Shown: positions 1 to 11,640, counted from the first letter of the stretch. The stretch is DNA of 64,000 bases from Ceratopteris richardii (GCA_020310875.1 CM035417.1:110221757-110285756); one strand, 5' to 3'. Notes: generated by a model not told the origin, from the sequence alone. Made by a program: numbers and translations.

Positions 1-1599
1 CAAGAACAGAATAGAGAGAATTTAGAAGCGGCATTGGACCATCCAGAACAACCATTAAGTCCTAGCAGATTCAAGGCAATCCCATCCGAATCGATGCGGA
101 TGTTGCTAGATGACCATGTTCGACTGCTAGAGGACTATGATCGAATGAACGAAGAGCATCAAAAGTTAAAAGAAGATCACAAGCTACTACAGCTCAGAGA
201 ACCGGCACCACAACAAGTACAAGTAGCAGCAGAAGTACCAGAACCTGTGGACCCATCCCCTGACCTCATAGAGGAACTCAACGCATTACGGGCCCAGGTA
301 ACCACCCTCCAATCACGCATAGATGTATACGAAGCACCACCACGGCCTGACTCCCCACCGGAGATCCCAGCTGACGACGAGAACATAACCATTCCGGTGG
401 AGGAAACGTTTGAAGAAGCATACGAGCCCATACCCATCCCAGGCGGACAAGTCACGGCCGAAGGCCAGATGACCTATGAACTTCCTACCCCCGCGTGGAT
501 GAAAACGATCGAAGAACTTGGAACGACACATTCAGCAAGAGTAGAGGCCCAGCTACATGCTATGGCCATGATCGAAGAAAGAATTTTGCAATCTCCCTAC
601 TTTGCTCAATTGGCCCCACGCAGGTACATATCCGGGCATGAGATTCAATACAAACCATACTTCATGCTAATGGCCGAGTATCAGCTGGCCATAGAGAAGC
701 GAACGGGCAAGAAGCCATCACATGCAACTCAATTTGAGCCTGAAGACTTGCCACTGGATGCGCAACAAGGCACTATTTATCAACCAGATTGGCGTACACG
801 TCTTTTACAAGAGTACCCTGAAATGATGAGCACATGGGTTAAGGCACCTTTACATTTAAAATACAATCCGTGTTGGGGACCAGTGCCACGACGCCGCTCC
901 TGGACTGCCTTCGCTATCAAAGTACAAAACAATAAGCAGTGCCAAGACTGGCTGAATTACCCCTATTTTAAGCCACCCATCGAGTTACCAACTATTGGCT
1001 ATATGATGGCTACTATCCGTCACTGGCTCCCTCGCTTGAGATATATGGATGATATAGCAGCGCATATGACTGTCAAGATATTTGACATGATGCAAATGAT
1101 ATTTAAAGTCTTCCGACGAGTCAAAGCACCACATGTTAACACCCCGGGATTTGAGCATGGCAACTTGGATCTCGCATATGACATGAGTACGACGCCATCG
1201 CTCCGGGTGTGTTATGCCTGGCATTGCAGAGTCAAGTACTTACCGGCGTGCTACAAGCAGACATTCGAAGAAATGTTCACAACCGGCTTTTGGGAATACC
1301 ACTCTGAAGTGTTCATCAGCAGGCCGACTCACTTATTGCAATTATTTGCCTGCGAACAGTTGGTGTATTCCACGCATTACAGACTCCCACCATCCGACGA
1401 ACCGCAACCAATAGATTGGGAGAAACTCGAGGCTGATCTGGCCCGAGGCATTCGAGTAGCTGAGCACACCCTTGCTCACGACCTCCTACAAAACTACATC
1501 CGGCAGACCGCACAACAAGGTTCTGTCAGGGACGACAGAAGCGAGAGGGAGGGGGGTGTTGGAAGCAGTCAGAGGCACAGACGACGCGGAAGCATGTAA
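1..1599 (+). CDS. Unrecognised ORF of LTR element family G (partial at left edge)
   Basis: The frame is open from the window's left edge to the stop at 1597-1599, at least 530 codons, so the true start may lie outside; the first in-frame ATG is at 94. The N-terminal 110 or so residues are charged and predict coiled coil (heptad-like stretches around LLDDHVRLLEDY and LNALRAQVTTL). A proline- and acid-rich linker follows, then a globular part rich in Trp, Tyr and His (for example YNPCWGPVP and IRHWLPRLRYMDD). I see no zinc knuckle, protease, RT or integrase motif. The last codons run over a polypurine tract and into an LTR, so this is the 3'-most ORF of an LTR element. A decayed relative with the same downstream LTR lies at 52156-54870, which argues for a mobile family rather than a host gene. 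It could be the gag of a gag-only non-autonomous element, or an extra 3' ORF such as some plant gypsy lineages carry. The visible part looks whole. Confidence 0.7.
   Translation, partial: QEQNRENLEAALDHPEQPLSPSRFKAIPSESMRMLLDDHVRLLEDYDRMNEEHQKLKEDHKLLQLREPAPQQVQVAAEVPEPVDPSPDLIEELNALRAQVTTLQSRIDVYEAPPRPDSPPEIPADDENITIPVEETFEEAYEPIPIPGGQVTAEGQMTYELPTPAWMKTIEELGTTHSARVEAQLHAMAMIEERILQSPYFAQLAPRRYISGHEIQYKPYFMLMAEYQLAIEKRTGKKPSHATQFEPEDLPLDAQQGTIYQPDWRTRLLQEYPEMMSTWVKAPLHLKYNPCWGPVPRRRSWTAFAIKVQNNKQCQDWLNYPYFKPPIELPTIGYMMATIRHWLPRLRYMDDIAAHMTVKIFDMMQMIFKVFRRVKAPHVNTPGFEHGNLDLAYDMSTTPSLRVCYAWHCRVKYLPACYKQTFEEMFTTGFWEYHSEVFISRPTHLLQLFACEQLVYSTHYRLPPSDEPQPIDWEKLEADLARGIRVAEHTLAHDLLQNYIRQTAQQGSVRDDRSEREGGVGSSQRHRRRGSM
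1543..1556 (+). other. Polypurine tract of element G1
   Basis: A 14-base all-purine run, GAGAGGGAGGGGGG, lies immediately before TGTTGG. That is the usual place for the plus-strand primer next to a 3' LTR. It overlaps the C-terminal codons of the G ORF. Confidence 0.75.
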
Positions 1600-2204
1600 C
1601 CATGGAGCAGGGAGCCAGTCGGATTATTTTTTAAACAATTATGTTTTTATTACCTCTTCAAACATCCAACAGTGATCTTCATCACTCTTGTAACATATGT
1701 AATATAGACAAAACCTCATTTTGTAATTCATAGCTCCATTTTGTGCAAGCCGAGGAGTCCTCGAGCTTGAGGAGCTTAGGTAGAATGCTCATACCAATTT
1801 TCGTTATTTTTAGACATCGTTTACCCTTCCAAATAGCCTCTAGGACCTATTTTTTAACTAGGCCGGTCACTAGATGTGAAACCGGTCAAAACTAGTCTAG
1901 AAACTATAAAAAGAGCTAGAGAGCTCATTTTTGAGGTTGGTTCATTTTGGTTAGTGTGAGCTTAGAGCTAGTTTGAGCTTGTAAGAGTGTTCTTGGGTAA
2001 TAGAGCTATTTTCCCACCTTCCATTGTGTCTTGCTTGTCTCTTCATTGTGTGTGTGTATGTGTGTGTGCATCTTTGTGCTTCTCACCTTCACTCTCACTT
2101 CATCTCACATTCACGATCTTCATATCACTCCTATCTCTTCCGCGGATTGACATTAAGGAGGTGGAGCTTCTTAACGTGGTTCTCACCATTGTGCTAGAGC
2201 AACA
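1557..2204 (+). repeat. 3' LTR of element G1
   Basis: This segment of about 648 bp begins TGTTGGAAG directly after a polypurine tract and ends GCAACA, the TG...CA form of LTRs. A TATA-like box (TATAAAAAG, 1905-1913) is well placed for a U3 promoter, and a GT-rich run lies at about 2045-2070. The same sequence, diverged, follows the second family G copy at 54211-54870; shared landmarks are the CCGAGGAGTCC block, the paired CCGGTCA motifs, the GT run and the GGATTGACA block near the end. The right end is placed by TG/CA and by the start of element C, so it may be a few bases off. Confidence 0.65.
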
Positions 2205-5006
2205 AATGTTAAGTGAATCTTTAACACATGCAGGTTCATGTTCAACAGTTGTAAGTGCCAAAATATCATGAAGCTCAAAGTCTTCAGCAAAATTTACATG
2301 ATCTTTTTGTTGTTGCTGTCTAGTTTGACTTCTTGTTCTTACATGATCTTGTTGTTGTTGTCTAGTCTGACTCCTTGTTCTTCCTGTAAAAGTTTTTATA
2401 CCACTATCTTTCCAAGTCTAATATAAGTAAGTAGATGTATCTTTAAATAGTGGTGAAACTCTTTCTGTCCCTTCAGCTTCCACAGGTTCCAGAACTTGTC
2501 CTGCCGAGGTACTAGGACTTTCTGGAACTTTAACTTCTTCCATTTCTGGAATCAAAGTCTCTTGTGGAACAGACTCTGTAGAAGGTTGTGAAATTCCTCT
2601 TTCTTCAAAGCTTTCTTGAATCCTAGGAACTTTAACTCCATTCTGATATGGCTGAACATGTATATCCATAATCTTTCTAAAAAGTCCATAGTCATTTTCA
2701 CTAATGAACTCTAAAATTTCTGCTTCTTTATCATAAACTTTATTTTCAGCAATATAAGCATTACGTGAAAGAATAACTTCACCTGTCTCTGGAACATAAA
2801 ACCTGTATCCTTTACTCTCAACAAGATATCCAATGAAAACAACTTTCTTTGCTTTTACATCTAGTTTGCCTCGGTCCTTTTTCTCAACATCTACATAAGA
2901 AAGTGATCCAAACACTCTGAAGTAACTCACATTAGGTTTTCTACCATAATAAGCTTCATAAGGTGTGATTACCTTTAAAGCTTTTGTAGATGACCTGTTC
3001 AAAATGTGATTAGCTGTATGTACTGCATCAAACTAGAATTTCGATGAAAGCTTCTTGGATGCCATCATGCTACGCATCATCTCAACAAGTATTCTATCCT
3101 TTCTTTCTGCAACACCATTCTGCTGAGGAGTATAAGCAATAGTAAGGTGTCGAGTAATACCTTTCTCATCAAGAAATGTCTAAACCTCTTTTGAAAAGTA
3201 TTCTCCACCTCTATCACTTCTGAGAATCTGGATAGTTTTCGGACTTTCATTTTCAACCATAGCCACAAATTTCTTGAACATAGGAAAGACTTATGACTTC
3301 AACTTAAGACCATAGATCCATGATTATCTCGTAAAATCATCAACAAATAGAACAAAATATCTGAAGCCTTGAATAGATTCTGCTCTCATAGGTCCATTCA
3401 CATCTAAATGAATAATCTGCAATTTCCTGGTAGCTGTAATATGAACATGTTTCTTGAAAGGTAATTTATTGCATCTTACCTTCAAGACAACCTTCACATA
3501 TATCTGAATCATCTGATAGCTTGAATGAGAGTAAACTCTCAACCATACCTCTGTCTTTGACACTCTTGAGAGCTCCAAAACTAATATGTCCAAATCCTTC
3601 ATGCCATAGCTTCATATCTTCCACCGCTGACGAAGATTTGACTACATATGCCTGACTGATTTTTGACAAAACAAAGATCCCTCCTCTATGCTCACCTTGT
3701 AAAATACACTTTTCATCTTTGTGTGATAAGATCTTACAAAGATCTCTCTCAAATACAACTTTAAAACCATCACTTAAAACTGCATATATAGATAGCAAAT
3801 TCTTCTTCATTTCAGGTACATATAGAACATTTGAAATCTGAAAATTACCACCTTCTCTTGACTTTAGGGTTACTGTACCTATTCCCACAACATCCAAATC
3901 CTTGCCATTTGCAATAGTAACTCTTCTACCTGAAGAATAGGAAAGAGAAGAAAACACATCTCTGCAACCTGTCATATGCTTTGTAGCACCTGAGTCAAAT
4001 ATCCAAGGACTTGCTGAAAGAACTTGTAAAGCTGCCTGATCAAAACCTACTTCCTCAATACTGATACAAGCATAAGAATCACCTTGAGATTTCCCTTTTT
4101 TTATCATCTTTTGCAACATTACTTGATGCCTTTTTCTTTTCTGTTGCACTCCTTTTATAACTTGCTGTCTTAAAATGTCTAGGTTTCTTGCAGTAAAAAC
4201 ATATTACTTCCTTCTTCTTAGAAGACTTCTCTTTCGATGTAGTAGAAACAGAATCTGAAGTAGAAGGTGAGAGGGACCTACTTTCCTTCTTGGATTTCTT
4301 TTCCTTCTTATCCTTCCTCTTCTTTTTACCCTTTGATGAAGATGAAAGTGCTTCTTCATTCTCTTCCATTCCCTTCAATTGATCTTCATCTTGAAGTAAC
4401 AAGAAATCTAGCTCTTCAAATGTAACCTCTCTATCTCTTGTGATAAGGGTAAGAGTGGTTATAAAAGATCTATATGAAATAGGAAGTGAATTAATCAACA
4501 TATTTACCATTTCTTCATGTGATATCTCAACTCCTACATTTAGAAGTTGATCTCTCAAGTCAACGAGTCTCGTAATGTGGGTTTGAATTGACTCACCAAC
4601 TTTCATCCTTGTATTTGCTAGTTGATCTATGGTAGAATATGCTTTTTGACACTCATTGCTATGAATGAAAGTGCTAAAGCATCTCTAGCATCCCATCTTG
4701 CCAAACCTTCATTTGGAGGAACTGTAGGTAAAGACCTACCTGTGACTCTGGATGTCGAAGTGGTTACCTCTTCTTCTGTTGGTTCTGTAATAGTAATTCC
4801 AGTACCTCTTGAAGCTATTGTGGCTCCTTCTTCGCCTTCTCGTCTGGGTCTTGTTAAGGACCCATTAACGATACTCCATAAATCCTTTGACACTAAAATA
4901 TTCATCATCATGAAACTCCACATGGGATAATTAGAAGATCCATTGAACTTGTCCTCAATCTCAATTCTAATCTCACTCATCTTAACTAAGTGTGTATGTC
5001 AATTAT

Positions 5007-5018
5007 GCTCTGATACCA
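5007..5018 (-). other. Primer binding site of copia C
   Basis: On the minus strand this reads TGGTATCAGAGC, the standard plant copia primer site complementary to the 3' end of initiator Met-tRNA. It lies two bases inside the LTR boundary at 5021. Confidence 0.85.
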
Positions 5019-5020
5019 AG

Positions 5021-5889
5021 TGTTGGAATTTGGGGCCCCAGGATCGTTCCAAACTAAAACCTTTTGAGCATACACACTTAATTAATTAAGATGATAAGTG
5101 AGAGATAGAAAGAAACAGATCTTGAGACAAGGATAGGGAACGTAAGCTGTATGCGTACTCTCTAAAAAATAGATGTCCAAATTACAACATGGGAGTACTA
5201 CTCAACCATATAAAGTGGTGCACTCACTAATGGAAGAATATCCAAGAAGATTATGATACAAAATTTAGATTATGTTGAAATAATCTAAGTGTGTGAAGTG
5301 AATGAGCAACGAAGATAAACTTATTCTCACAAAATAGTGTAACAAAATTGTAAATCAACCAACCCTAATTTTGAGATTAGGGTAGAGAAACCCTAAAAAC
5401 AAAATATAAGGTTAACTCACAAAAGATAGTTACCACCACCTTGTAGAAGATTTCTTGCTCCAAGAGAGTAGCCTCTCCTTCACCAAAACTCCACGTCCTC
5501 AAGAGTGCGTGAACACTCTCTCTTCAAGAAGACCTTCAAACTCTAGCTTGAAATCTTTGAGTGAGTTTATTACAATGAGCCAAGAGCTTCTTCTTTATAT
5601 AGTTTTGTATAGTCCTCTAAAAGCACCACACAAAAGCAATAAAACTTGCAATCGTTTATTAATAAAGCATGATTGCAAAAAACGAGAAAACGGCTGCCAT
5701 ACTTTTTGCTTTTTAAAACAAATCCTCCACACGCTGTCGTCGGTGGGATTTGAACTTAGGTCGATCGTTTGGGAGTGCTTTATTCTATCCACACTGTCCA
5801 CATCGATTTCCTTGAAGGCACTACATAAAAAATATATACTATATCTATTGTTGAGCAGTTTTGGACCAATGTAGACATTGTTTCCAACA
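5021..5889 (-). repeat. 5' LTR of copia C
   Basis: This 869-bp segment begins TGTTGGAATT and ends TTTCCAACA, and it sits next to a Met-tRNA primer site. Those features define it as the 5' LTR of the minus-strand copia element. Short open frames inside it on both strands have no recognisable domain and are treated as chance. Confidence 0.8.
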
Positions 5890-7449
5890 AAGACAACCTT
5901 ATGAGGGTGGTCAAAGCTATTGTCTTTGCCTGGTCGGATGGCATGCATTCCAAGATTGCAGTTAAGAATTGCCAGTTTTTATGGTTTGATGGCCGGAAGG
6001 ATGGCCCTTTTATCCTTTCATGGCTTTCACAGTTTGATGATTTTTATACTGATGAAACATATGTTGAAAATGAAAAAATCAAATTTGCCACTAACTATTT
6101 AGTAGGAAAAGCTCAACTCTGGTGGAATGTCCTATGACACAGTACAAAGCGTCCAACAAGGTGGAAGGCTTTTCAAGATAAAGTGAAGGATTCTTTTCTT
6201 CCTCCTCAATACCATTTACATGTTCGACGTGCATGGATGACCCTTACATGGAAGGAGAGAGATACGGTTACTACCTATACGGAGCGATTCTCGCAAAATT
6301 TACTATTGGTTCAAATGCTTGAAGATGTACCAGAGGATAGCTTGTAGCGGAAATACGAAGGTGATTTGGAGGTGGGAATCTAAGCTTAGCTTCAGACCTT
6401 ACAACCTACAACCCTCAACGAGGCTATATATTTCGCCTATGATGCAGAGAAAGAATTCCAGTCCATAACCAAGTCACTTTGTCTACAACAACCACGTCAA
6501 TGAACACTTTTTGTTGAACCAAATCTTCCCATGAAACGTACTTTCAATGCCCCATCTTACCCTAGTTTTCCTCGTCCACCGCAATCCAATTACTCAACTG
6601 CACCTGTTGCTTCATCTCTCCAACCTATCAAACCACCTACCCTACAAATAGTGATGGATGCCCAATAGAAGCGACCACAAATCACCTGGTAGAATTGTGG
6701 TAAACCTAGACATACAAAAACGAAGTGCCGATTGCGATCTCTTAACATGAAACCCACAACAGCTCAATTACATAACATGGAGGCCCATAATTAAGAAATT
6801 CCTCCTCTTTGGATAGAGGAATCATTGGAAAAGGACTTAAGTACCTTGGGTAATGATATCTCTCTTCATTCTCTACTTTGCATGTAGGGTACTATAAACA
6901 AAAAACTCGTTAAATTTTTACATGACGATGGTAGTTCACATGACTTCATTTCACATTTATTAGTACAAGAACTTAAATTAAAAACGTTTCCTTCTTTGTA
7001 TAAAGTAAAAGCTGCATTTCAAGGTAATCGTTATAATGTAACACGAGAAGTGCACGATGTTATGTATTAGCATAGCCCCATATATTGATTCACGAACATT
7101 TTTAATTGCACCTTTGCAATCTTACGATGTTATACTAGGTATGCCTTTTCATCATCATTATAACCCACGGATTGACTACCATACACATACCTTTAATTTT
7201 GAAATTAAAGGTCAAATCATTACTTTGTCTGCACGGCATGATTTCCAACCATTTTCGTTGATTACTCATACCCAAATAAAACGTGCATTTAGGAAGGGAT
7301 TCAATTCATGCATTGTCTTTGCCAATGTCATCAATGATTATACTCGTACACTTCCTGATACACATAAACCTTTCATGACTACTTATAAGGATTGCCTTAT
7401 GTCTAAGTATCCCTCTGAACTACCACCTTCTCGAGGATCCTTTGACCAT

Positions 7450-8120
7450 AGCATAGATTTAGTCCCTAGTAGTCCTCCTCCTCATAAAGCACCTTATAGA
7501 CATGGCCCACTACACCAAAAGGAAATAGAAAACCAAGTAAAAGACCTACTACAGAAAGGACTTATAAGGCCTAGTTCTTCCCCATTTGGAGCACCAATTC
7601 TCTTAGTAGAGAAGAAGAATAAAACTTATCAAATGTGCATTGATTATAGAGCCCTTAACAAGATCACAATAAAGAATAGATACCCTATTACTCGAATAGA
7701 TGATCTTTTAGATAAATTACGAGGAGCTCGTGTCTTTAGTAAAATTGATCTAAAATCAGGATACCATCAGATTCGCATGATGAAAAGTGATATTTTTAAG
7801 ACCGCATTAAGAACTCAAACAGGCCATTATGAATTTATGGTAATGCCCTTTGGACTTACTAATGCCCCTGCTACATTTGCAAAAATGATGAATAACATTT
7901 TTCTTGATTTCCAAGCTTTTGTTCTTGTATTTTTCGACGATATACTTGTTTACAATAAGAATGATAGTGAGCATGAGAAGCATCTTAAAACAATTTTTCA
8001 TTTACTACGAGAGAATAAACTTTACGCTAATCCTGAAAAGAGTTACTTCTTTCAACGTAAGCTAGAATATCTAGGACATATTATTTCAATTGAAGGTATG
8101 CATGTGGATCCAAAAAAGAT
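7450..8120 (+). CDS. Reverse transcriptase region of gypsy E
   Basis: The translated region shows the gypsy RT blocks in order: CIDYRALN, LDKLRGARVFSKIDL followed by KSGYHQIRM, FMVMPFGLTNAPATF, and the catalytic aspartate pair in FFDDILVY near 7930-7950, then LEYLGHIIS. This is the polymerase that copies element RNA into DNA in family members. Protease motifs precede it and RNase H follows. Confidence 0.9.
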
Positions 8121-8329
8121 TAAAGTTATAGTAGAATGGCCTAACCACAATCAGTCAATGATGTTCATTCTTTTCTTGGATTGGCTAGTTTCTATAGGAA
8201 GTTTGTTCAAAATTTTTCTTATTTAGCATTGCCCCTTATCATGTTATTTGAAAAAGAAAATAAAATTTGCATGGGGACTTACCCAACAACAATCCTTTGA
8301 AAAACTCAAACATGCACCTGTTTTACAAT

Positions 8330-8700
8330 TCCTTGATTTTTCACAACCCTTTCATGTTGTTATTGATGTTAGTGGTTTAGGGATAGGTGCAGTTTTAATG
8401 TAAAATGATCATCCCATTGCATTTGAGAGTAGGAAGCTTAAGCCCTCAGAAAAGAATTATAGTACATATGATAAAGAATTGTTAGCAGTTGTGCATGCTT
8501 TGCGAATTTGGAAACACTATCTTATGGGCTCTGAGGTCTTAATGAAAACTGATCAACAGGCTATTAAGCATTTATTAAATCAGCCCTTAATCTCTGATCG
8601 CCATCTTAAATGGGCATCATTCATTCAAAATTTCCAACCCATGATCCAATATCAACCTGGTAAAGATAATGTTGTAGCTGATGCTCTTAGCCGATTTCCT
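8330..8700 (+). CDS. RNase H region of gypsy E
   Basis: Motifs typical of gypsy RNase H are visible: VIDVSGLGIGAVL, YDKELLAVVHALRIWKHYL, TDQQAIKHLL and the closing NVVADALSR. In the family this domain removes the RNA strand during reverse transcription. It lies between RT and integrase as expected. Confidence 0.85.
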
Positions 8701-8869
8701 TCACATTTTGTTGTTTTGCATAATATTTTTGCCATCCAAATACATTCTTTTCAAGAAATGATTTCCAGTTGTGCATCTTTATCTTATGAACATTATACAT
8801 TTCATAACATTTTCTTTATTTTCAGCATAGATTATGCATAACTCAAGCTTTAAAAGATTTTCTCATCAA

Positions 8870-9780
8870 AGAAATGCATGAACCATCATACATGGGTCAT
8901 AGAGGCATACAAAGCATCATTTTTGCCTGCAAAGATTTCTTCTTTTGGCCACACATGGAAAAAGATATTGCACATTATGTTTCTCAATGCATTGTATGTC
9001 AGAGTGTAAAACGTCATCATGGTAAACCATTTGGATTATTAATGCCACATCCCATTCCGAAACAACCATGGGAACATATTTCTATGGATTTTATCACAGG
9101 TGTTCCCATCACTTCCTCACATAATGATATGATTTGGAGAATAGTTGATAGGTTTAGTAAATATTCATATTTGATTCCATGTAGGAAAACTTTGTCTACA
9201 CCTCAGGCTGCAAAATTCTTCATTAAATGCATTTTCCCACATCATGGATTTCCTAAAGTAATGTTATCTGATCATGATGTTAGATTTTGCAATCATTTTT
9301 GGGTTGCCTCATTTCAACATTTTGGTTCTAAAATAGATTTTAGCTCTGCATTTCATCCCGAAAGTAATGGACAAAGTGAAGCTACAAATAGTACTATTCT
9401 TGATTTATTGCATGGTTATTCATTAGATAGTCCCACTAACTGGGATGAAAAGTTGCCACTACTTCAATTTGCTTACAATAACACCATAGAAACCACTACT
9501 GGACGTGCACCTTTTGAAATTGTTCATGGTAAAAAGCTTCCCACTCCCATGTCACTCACCCAAACCGACATTCCGATGGTTGATTTTAATGCTCAAGATC
9601 ACATTTCTATACTTCACAATGTTCACGAGCACATTAGGAAAAGCCAAGAGCGCTACACACGTAATATCAATACAAAACGATTAGCTAAGGAATTCAAGGA
9701 AAATGATCTTGTATGGTTGTGTATCATGAAAAGACGTCTCAAAAATATTTTGCAGCATCCAAAAATTAAACTTGCACCAG
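8870..9780 (+). CDS. Integrase region of gypsy E
   Basis: The N-terminal zinc-binding HHCC pattern (GHRG..., then CIVCQ) is followed by the DDE core: SMDFITGVP, LSDHDVRF and HPESNGQSEATN. The GPFRI / HNSFHISLLK block of the C-terminal integrase region follows. In family members this enzyme inserts the DNA copy into the host genome. Confidence 0.9.
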
Positions 9781-9944
9781 GCTATTATGGACCGTTTCGC
9801 ATTATAGAAAAAATTAATGATAATTCATTTAGATTAGATATCCCATCTCATTGGAATATACATAACTCTTTTCATATTAGTCTACTTAAACCATCATTCC
9901 ACTTCTTGATGAACTTCCTTTGATTGAAGAACAATCTGAAATCT

Positions 9945-10095
9945 TGGTTCCTGAGAAAATAATTGATCATGATGCCACTACTACACACGCAGGTACTCAA
10001 TACCATCGATATTTGGTTAAGTACAAAAATCACTCTATTGAAGAATGTCAATGGATACATAAAACACAATTAACACCTCATTATGACCACTTAAT
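9945..10095 (+). CDS. Chromodomain-like tail of gypsy E
   Basis: After the integrase core the translation contains PEKIIDH, then YLVKYKNHSIEECQW, matching the chromodomain pattern in which an aromatic LVKW-type strand is followed by an acidic EE..W motif. Such tails define chromoviruses and are thought to steer integration to particular chromatin. The call rests on pattern only. Confidence 0.7.
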
Positions 10096-10255
10096 TTCTG
10101 CATATCATACACAAACACGTTAATGTAATTCCTCCATGAACATTTCCATGCATGTTTTTCTGAACATGGAACATGCTTATTTTCATTCAGTGATGGAACA
10201 TGTGACTAACCATCCATGTTTATTTTACTTTATCAACTGAGGTCAGTTTCTTTTT

Positions 10256-10745
10256 CAACTGAGGGGCATGTTATACATTATGGAATATGTTGAACAATGC
10301 ATTGTTGGAGTGTTAATTTATTAATGTATTAATGTGTTTTGGTGTTTTTGATATAGCAGCTGAAGGTTCGTGAGGGCATGAAAGCATGAAGGGCAGACAT
10401 TAATAATCCAACTTTAGGGCGGACATCAATAAATTCAATTTATAATTTAGTTTGTAAATAAATCCGCATAGAAGGTTCTATTGTTAGAAATAGTTAGAAA
10501 AGTAGTGGTTAGAATAAGGGTCATTGTAGACTGCAGTTTTTGATATAACACTCTTTTTGACGTAATAAAAAATTCTTATAAATACATGCACTCTGTGGAC
10601 TATCAAAACAGAGTGCACGGGGGGAGATTGCATCCAATACTGCATTCGATCTCGTCTCTTGGTGTCTCTATTTTTCTGTGTGTTTTCTGTGTTTGCAACC
10701 TCTGTGTGCGTGTGAGCAAGATCCTGATAACAATTGCTTTCAACC
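10256..10745 (+). repeat. Polypurine tract and 3' LTR of gypsy E
   Basis: A tract containing CTGAGGGGCA (10256-10268) is followed by TGTTATAC at 10269, the likely LTR start. A TATA-like box (TATAAAT, 10577-10583) lies in the expected U3 position. The right end is uncertain: a CA near 10741-10745 is plausible because gypsy RNase H sequence on the other strand begins just after it. Length is about 475 bp. Confidence 0.6.
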
Positions 10746-11290
10746 ATGGCCAGTGACTAAATACGCTGATGCAAAAAATTGACTATATCCCATCCAAAGG
10801 TTCTCCATTATCTAGGCAAGATAAGAAATCAATGATAACATGAGAAGAACCTAGTCAATGCACGACAACATAGTCATATTCTTGCACTAGTATAACCCAT
10901 CTGGCCAATCTTCCAACTAGATTCTACCATTTCACCAAATAGATCAGAGCGGAATAATCCACATAAAAAATGAAAGAACATCCCAACAAATAATATCAAA
11001 ACTTCTTAATGGAATAAACAAGCCACAAACATTCCCGCTCTGTAATTGAATAATTGCATTCGACAACAATAAGACATCTGCTAGCATAATAAATAGGTCT
11101 GAACCATGAACAAGCTTCCTTCTGCATTATGACAAAACCAATAGCAATATCTGAAGCATTGACAAATACATGAAAACGTTGAGAACAACCAGGAGCCTGA
11201 AGGACTAGTGCTTGTGTAAGCCATGTCTTTAATCGTCATAAAGTTATATCACATTTCAGGGTCCACTTGAATGCTGGAAACTTAACATGA
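10746..11290 (-). pseudogene. Fragment F: gypsy RT/RNase H scrap
   Basis: On the minus strand the translation has the gypsy RT to RNase H connection: a VNASDIAIGFVI block, FRPIYYASR, ECNYSITERE, then FIFYVDYSALIYLV, in the usual order. No other part of the parent element is next to it, and it carries several breaks. The left boundary of the 12-kb tandem duplication (10868-10871) falls inside it, so its larger part (10871-11290) recurs at 22859-23278. Confidence 0.75.
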
Positions 11291-11640
11291 GCTAAAGAGC
11301 ATAGATGCAAGAGACTAACAATTACGACCACCATGTACTAGAGAGATGACTCTCCTCCTAACCATATGCCTCTATATATGGCTCTCTCCAGGGGATTTAC
11401 TTCTTGGGTAGGTGGATTCGAACCATCCATGTGTCGGCCATGTAACTGCATGTGCACCAAGTGTCCTAGTTAACTCGAGTTAATTCAAGTGGATGCTTCT
11501 AGAAGGCTCTAGAGCTCTTTGGATAAAATACTCTCCCCATGTACCCCATGGGCGTTGAGCCCAAGAACTCCTCCTTCACCCCCTTGAGACTTAACAACTA
11601 ATCAACCAAGTGGATCACTTGTTTACAAGAGCACATGAAT
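11291..11640. repeat. Repeat debris with LTR-edge-like and tRNA-like patches
   Basis: The sequence from about 11304 (TGCAAGAGACTAACAATT, then GACCACCA) recurs at 40408-40435, where it follows a decayed minus-strand Met-tRNA primer-like site; it may be an LTR edge of a minus-strand copia element. On the minus strand, 11424-11414 reads GGTTCGAATCC, a perfect pol III B box, with an A-box-like GGTGCACATGC upstream at 11459-11448. It does not fold as a sound tRNA. The segment is copied at 23279-23628 by the tandem duplication. Confidence 0.45.

Larger units (their letters stand above)
2205..5889 (-). mobile_element. Ty1/copia element C, broken, lacks its 3' part
   Basis: Read on the minus strand: LTR (5889-5021), Met-tRNA primer site, gag (about 4980-4080), protease with the motif WIFDSGATKHM and GAG-pre-integrase (about 4080-3480), and integrase with its C-terminal region (about 3480-2440; ITPYEAYYG and VFIGY blocks typical of copia). 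No RT or RNase H follows: the element stops in the linker after integrase, where it meets the LTR of G1. The gag carries a lysine/serine-rich stretch and a zinc-knuckle-like site near 4200. There is a moderate number of breaks, about half a dozen. Only one LTR is present, so no LTR-pair age can be given. Its LTR abuts the gag of gypsy element E directly. Confidence 0.85.
5890..10745 (+). mobile_element. Ty3/gypsy chromovirus-like element E, broken, no 5' LTR
   Basis: Plus-strand gypsy order is clear: gag (5901 to about 6780, zinc-knuckle remnant near 6690-6730), aspartic protease (about 6890-7150), reverse transcriptase, RNase H, integrase, a chromodomain-like tail, then a polypurine tract and 3' LTR. 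RT before integrase distinguishes it from the copia elements around it. The 5' LTR and leader are missing: the sequence starts directly at C's LTR. Pol is well conserved with about half a dozen breaks in the whole element, so it is decayed but not ancient. With only one LTR present it cannot be dated from an LTR pair. Confidence 0.9.

Noticed and set aside
5455-5948. Frames of 117 and 139 codons on opposite strands
   Set aside because: They lie within or at the edge of the LTR of copia C and overlap each other; no domain found.
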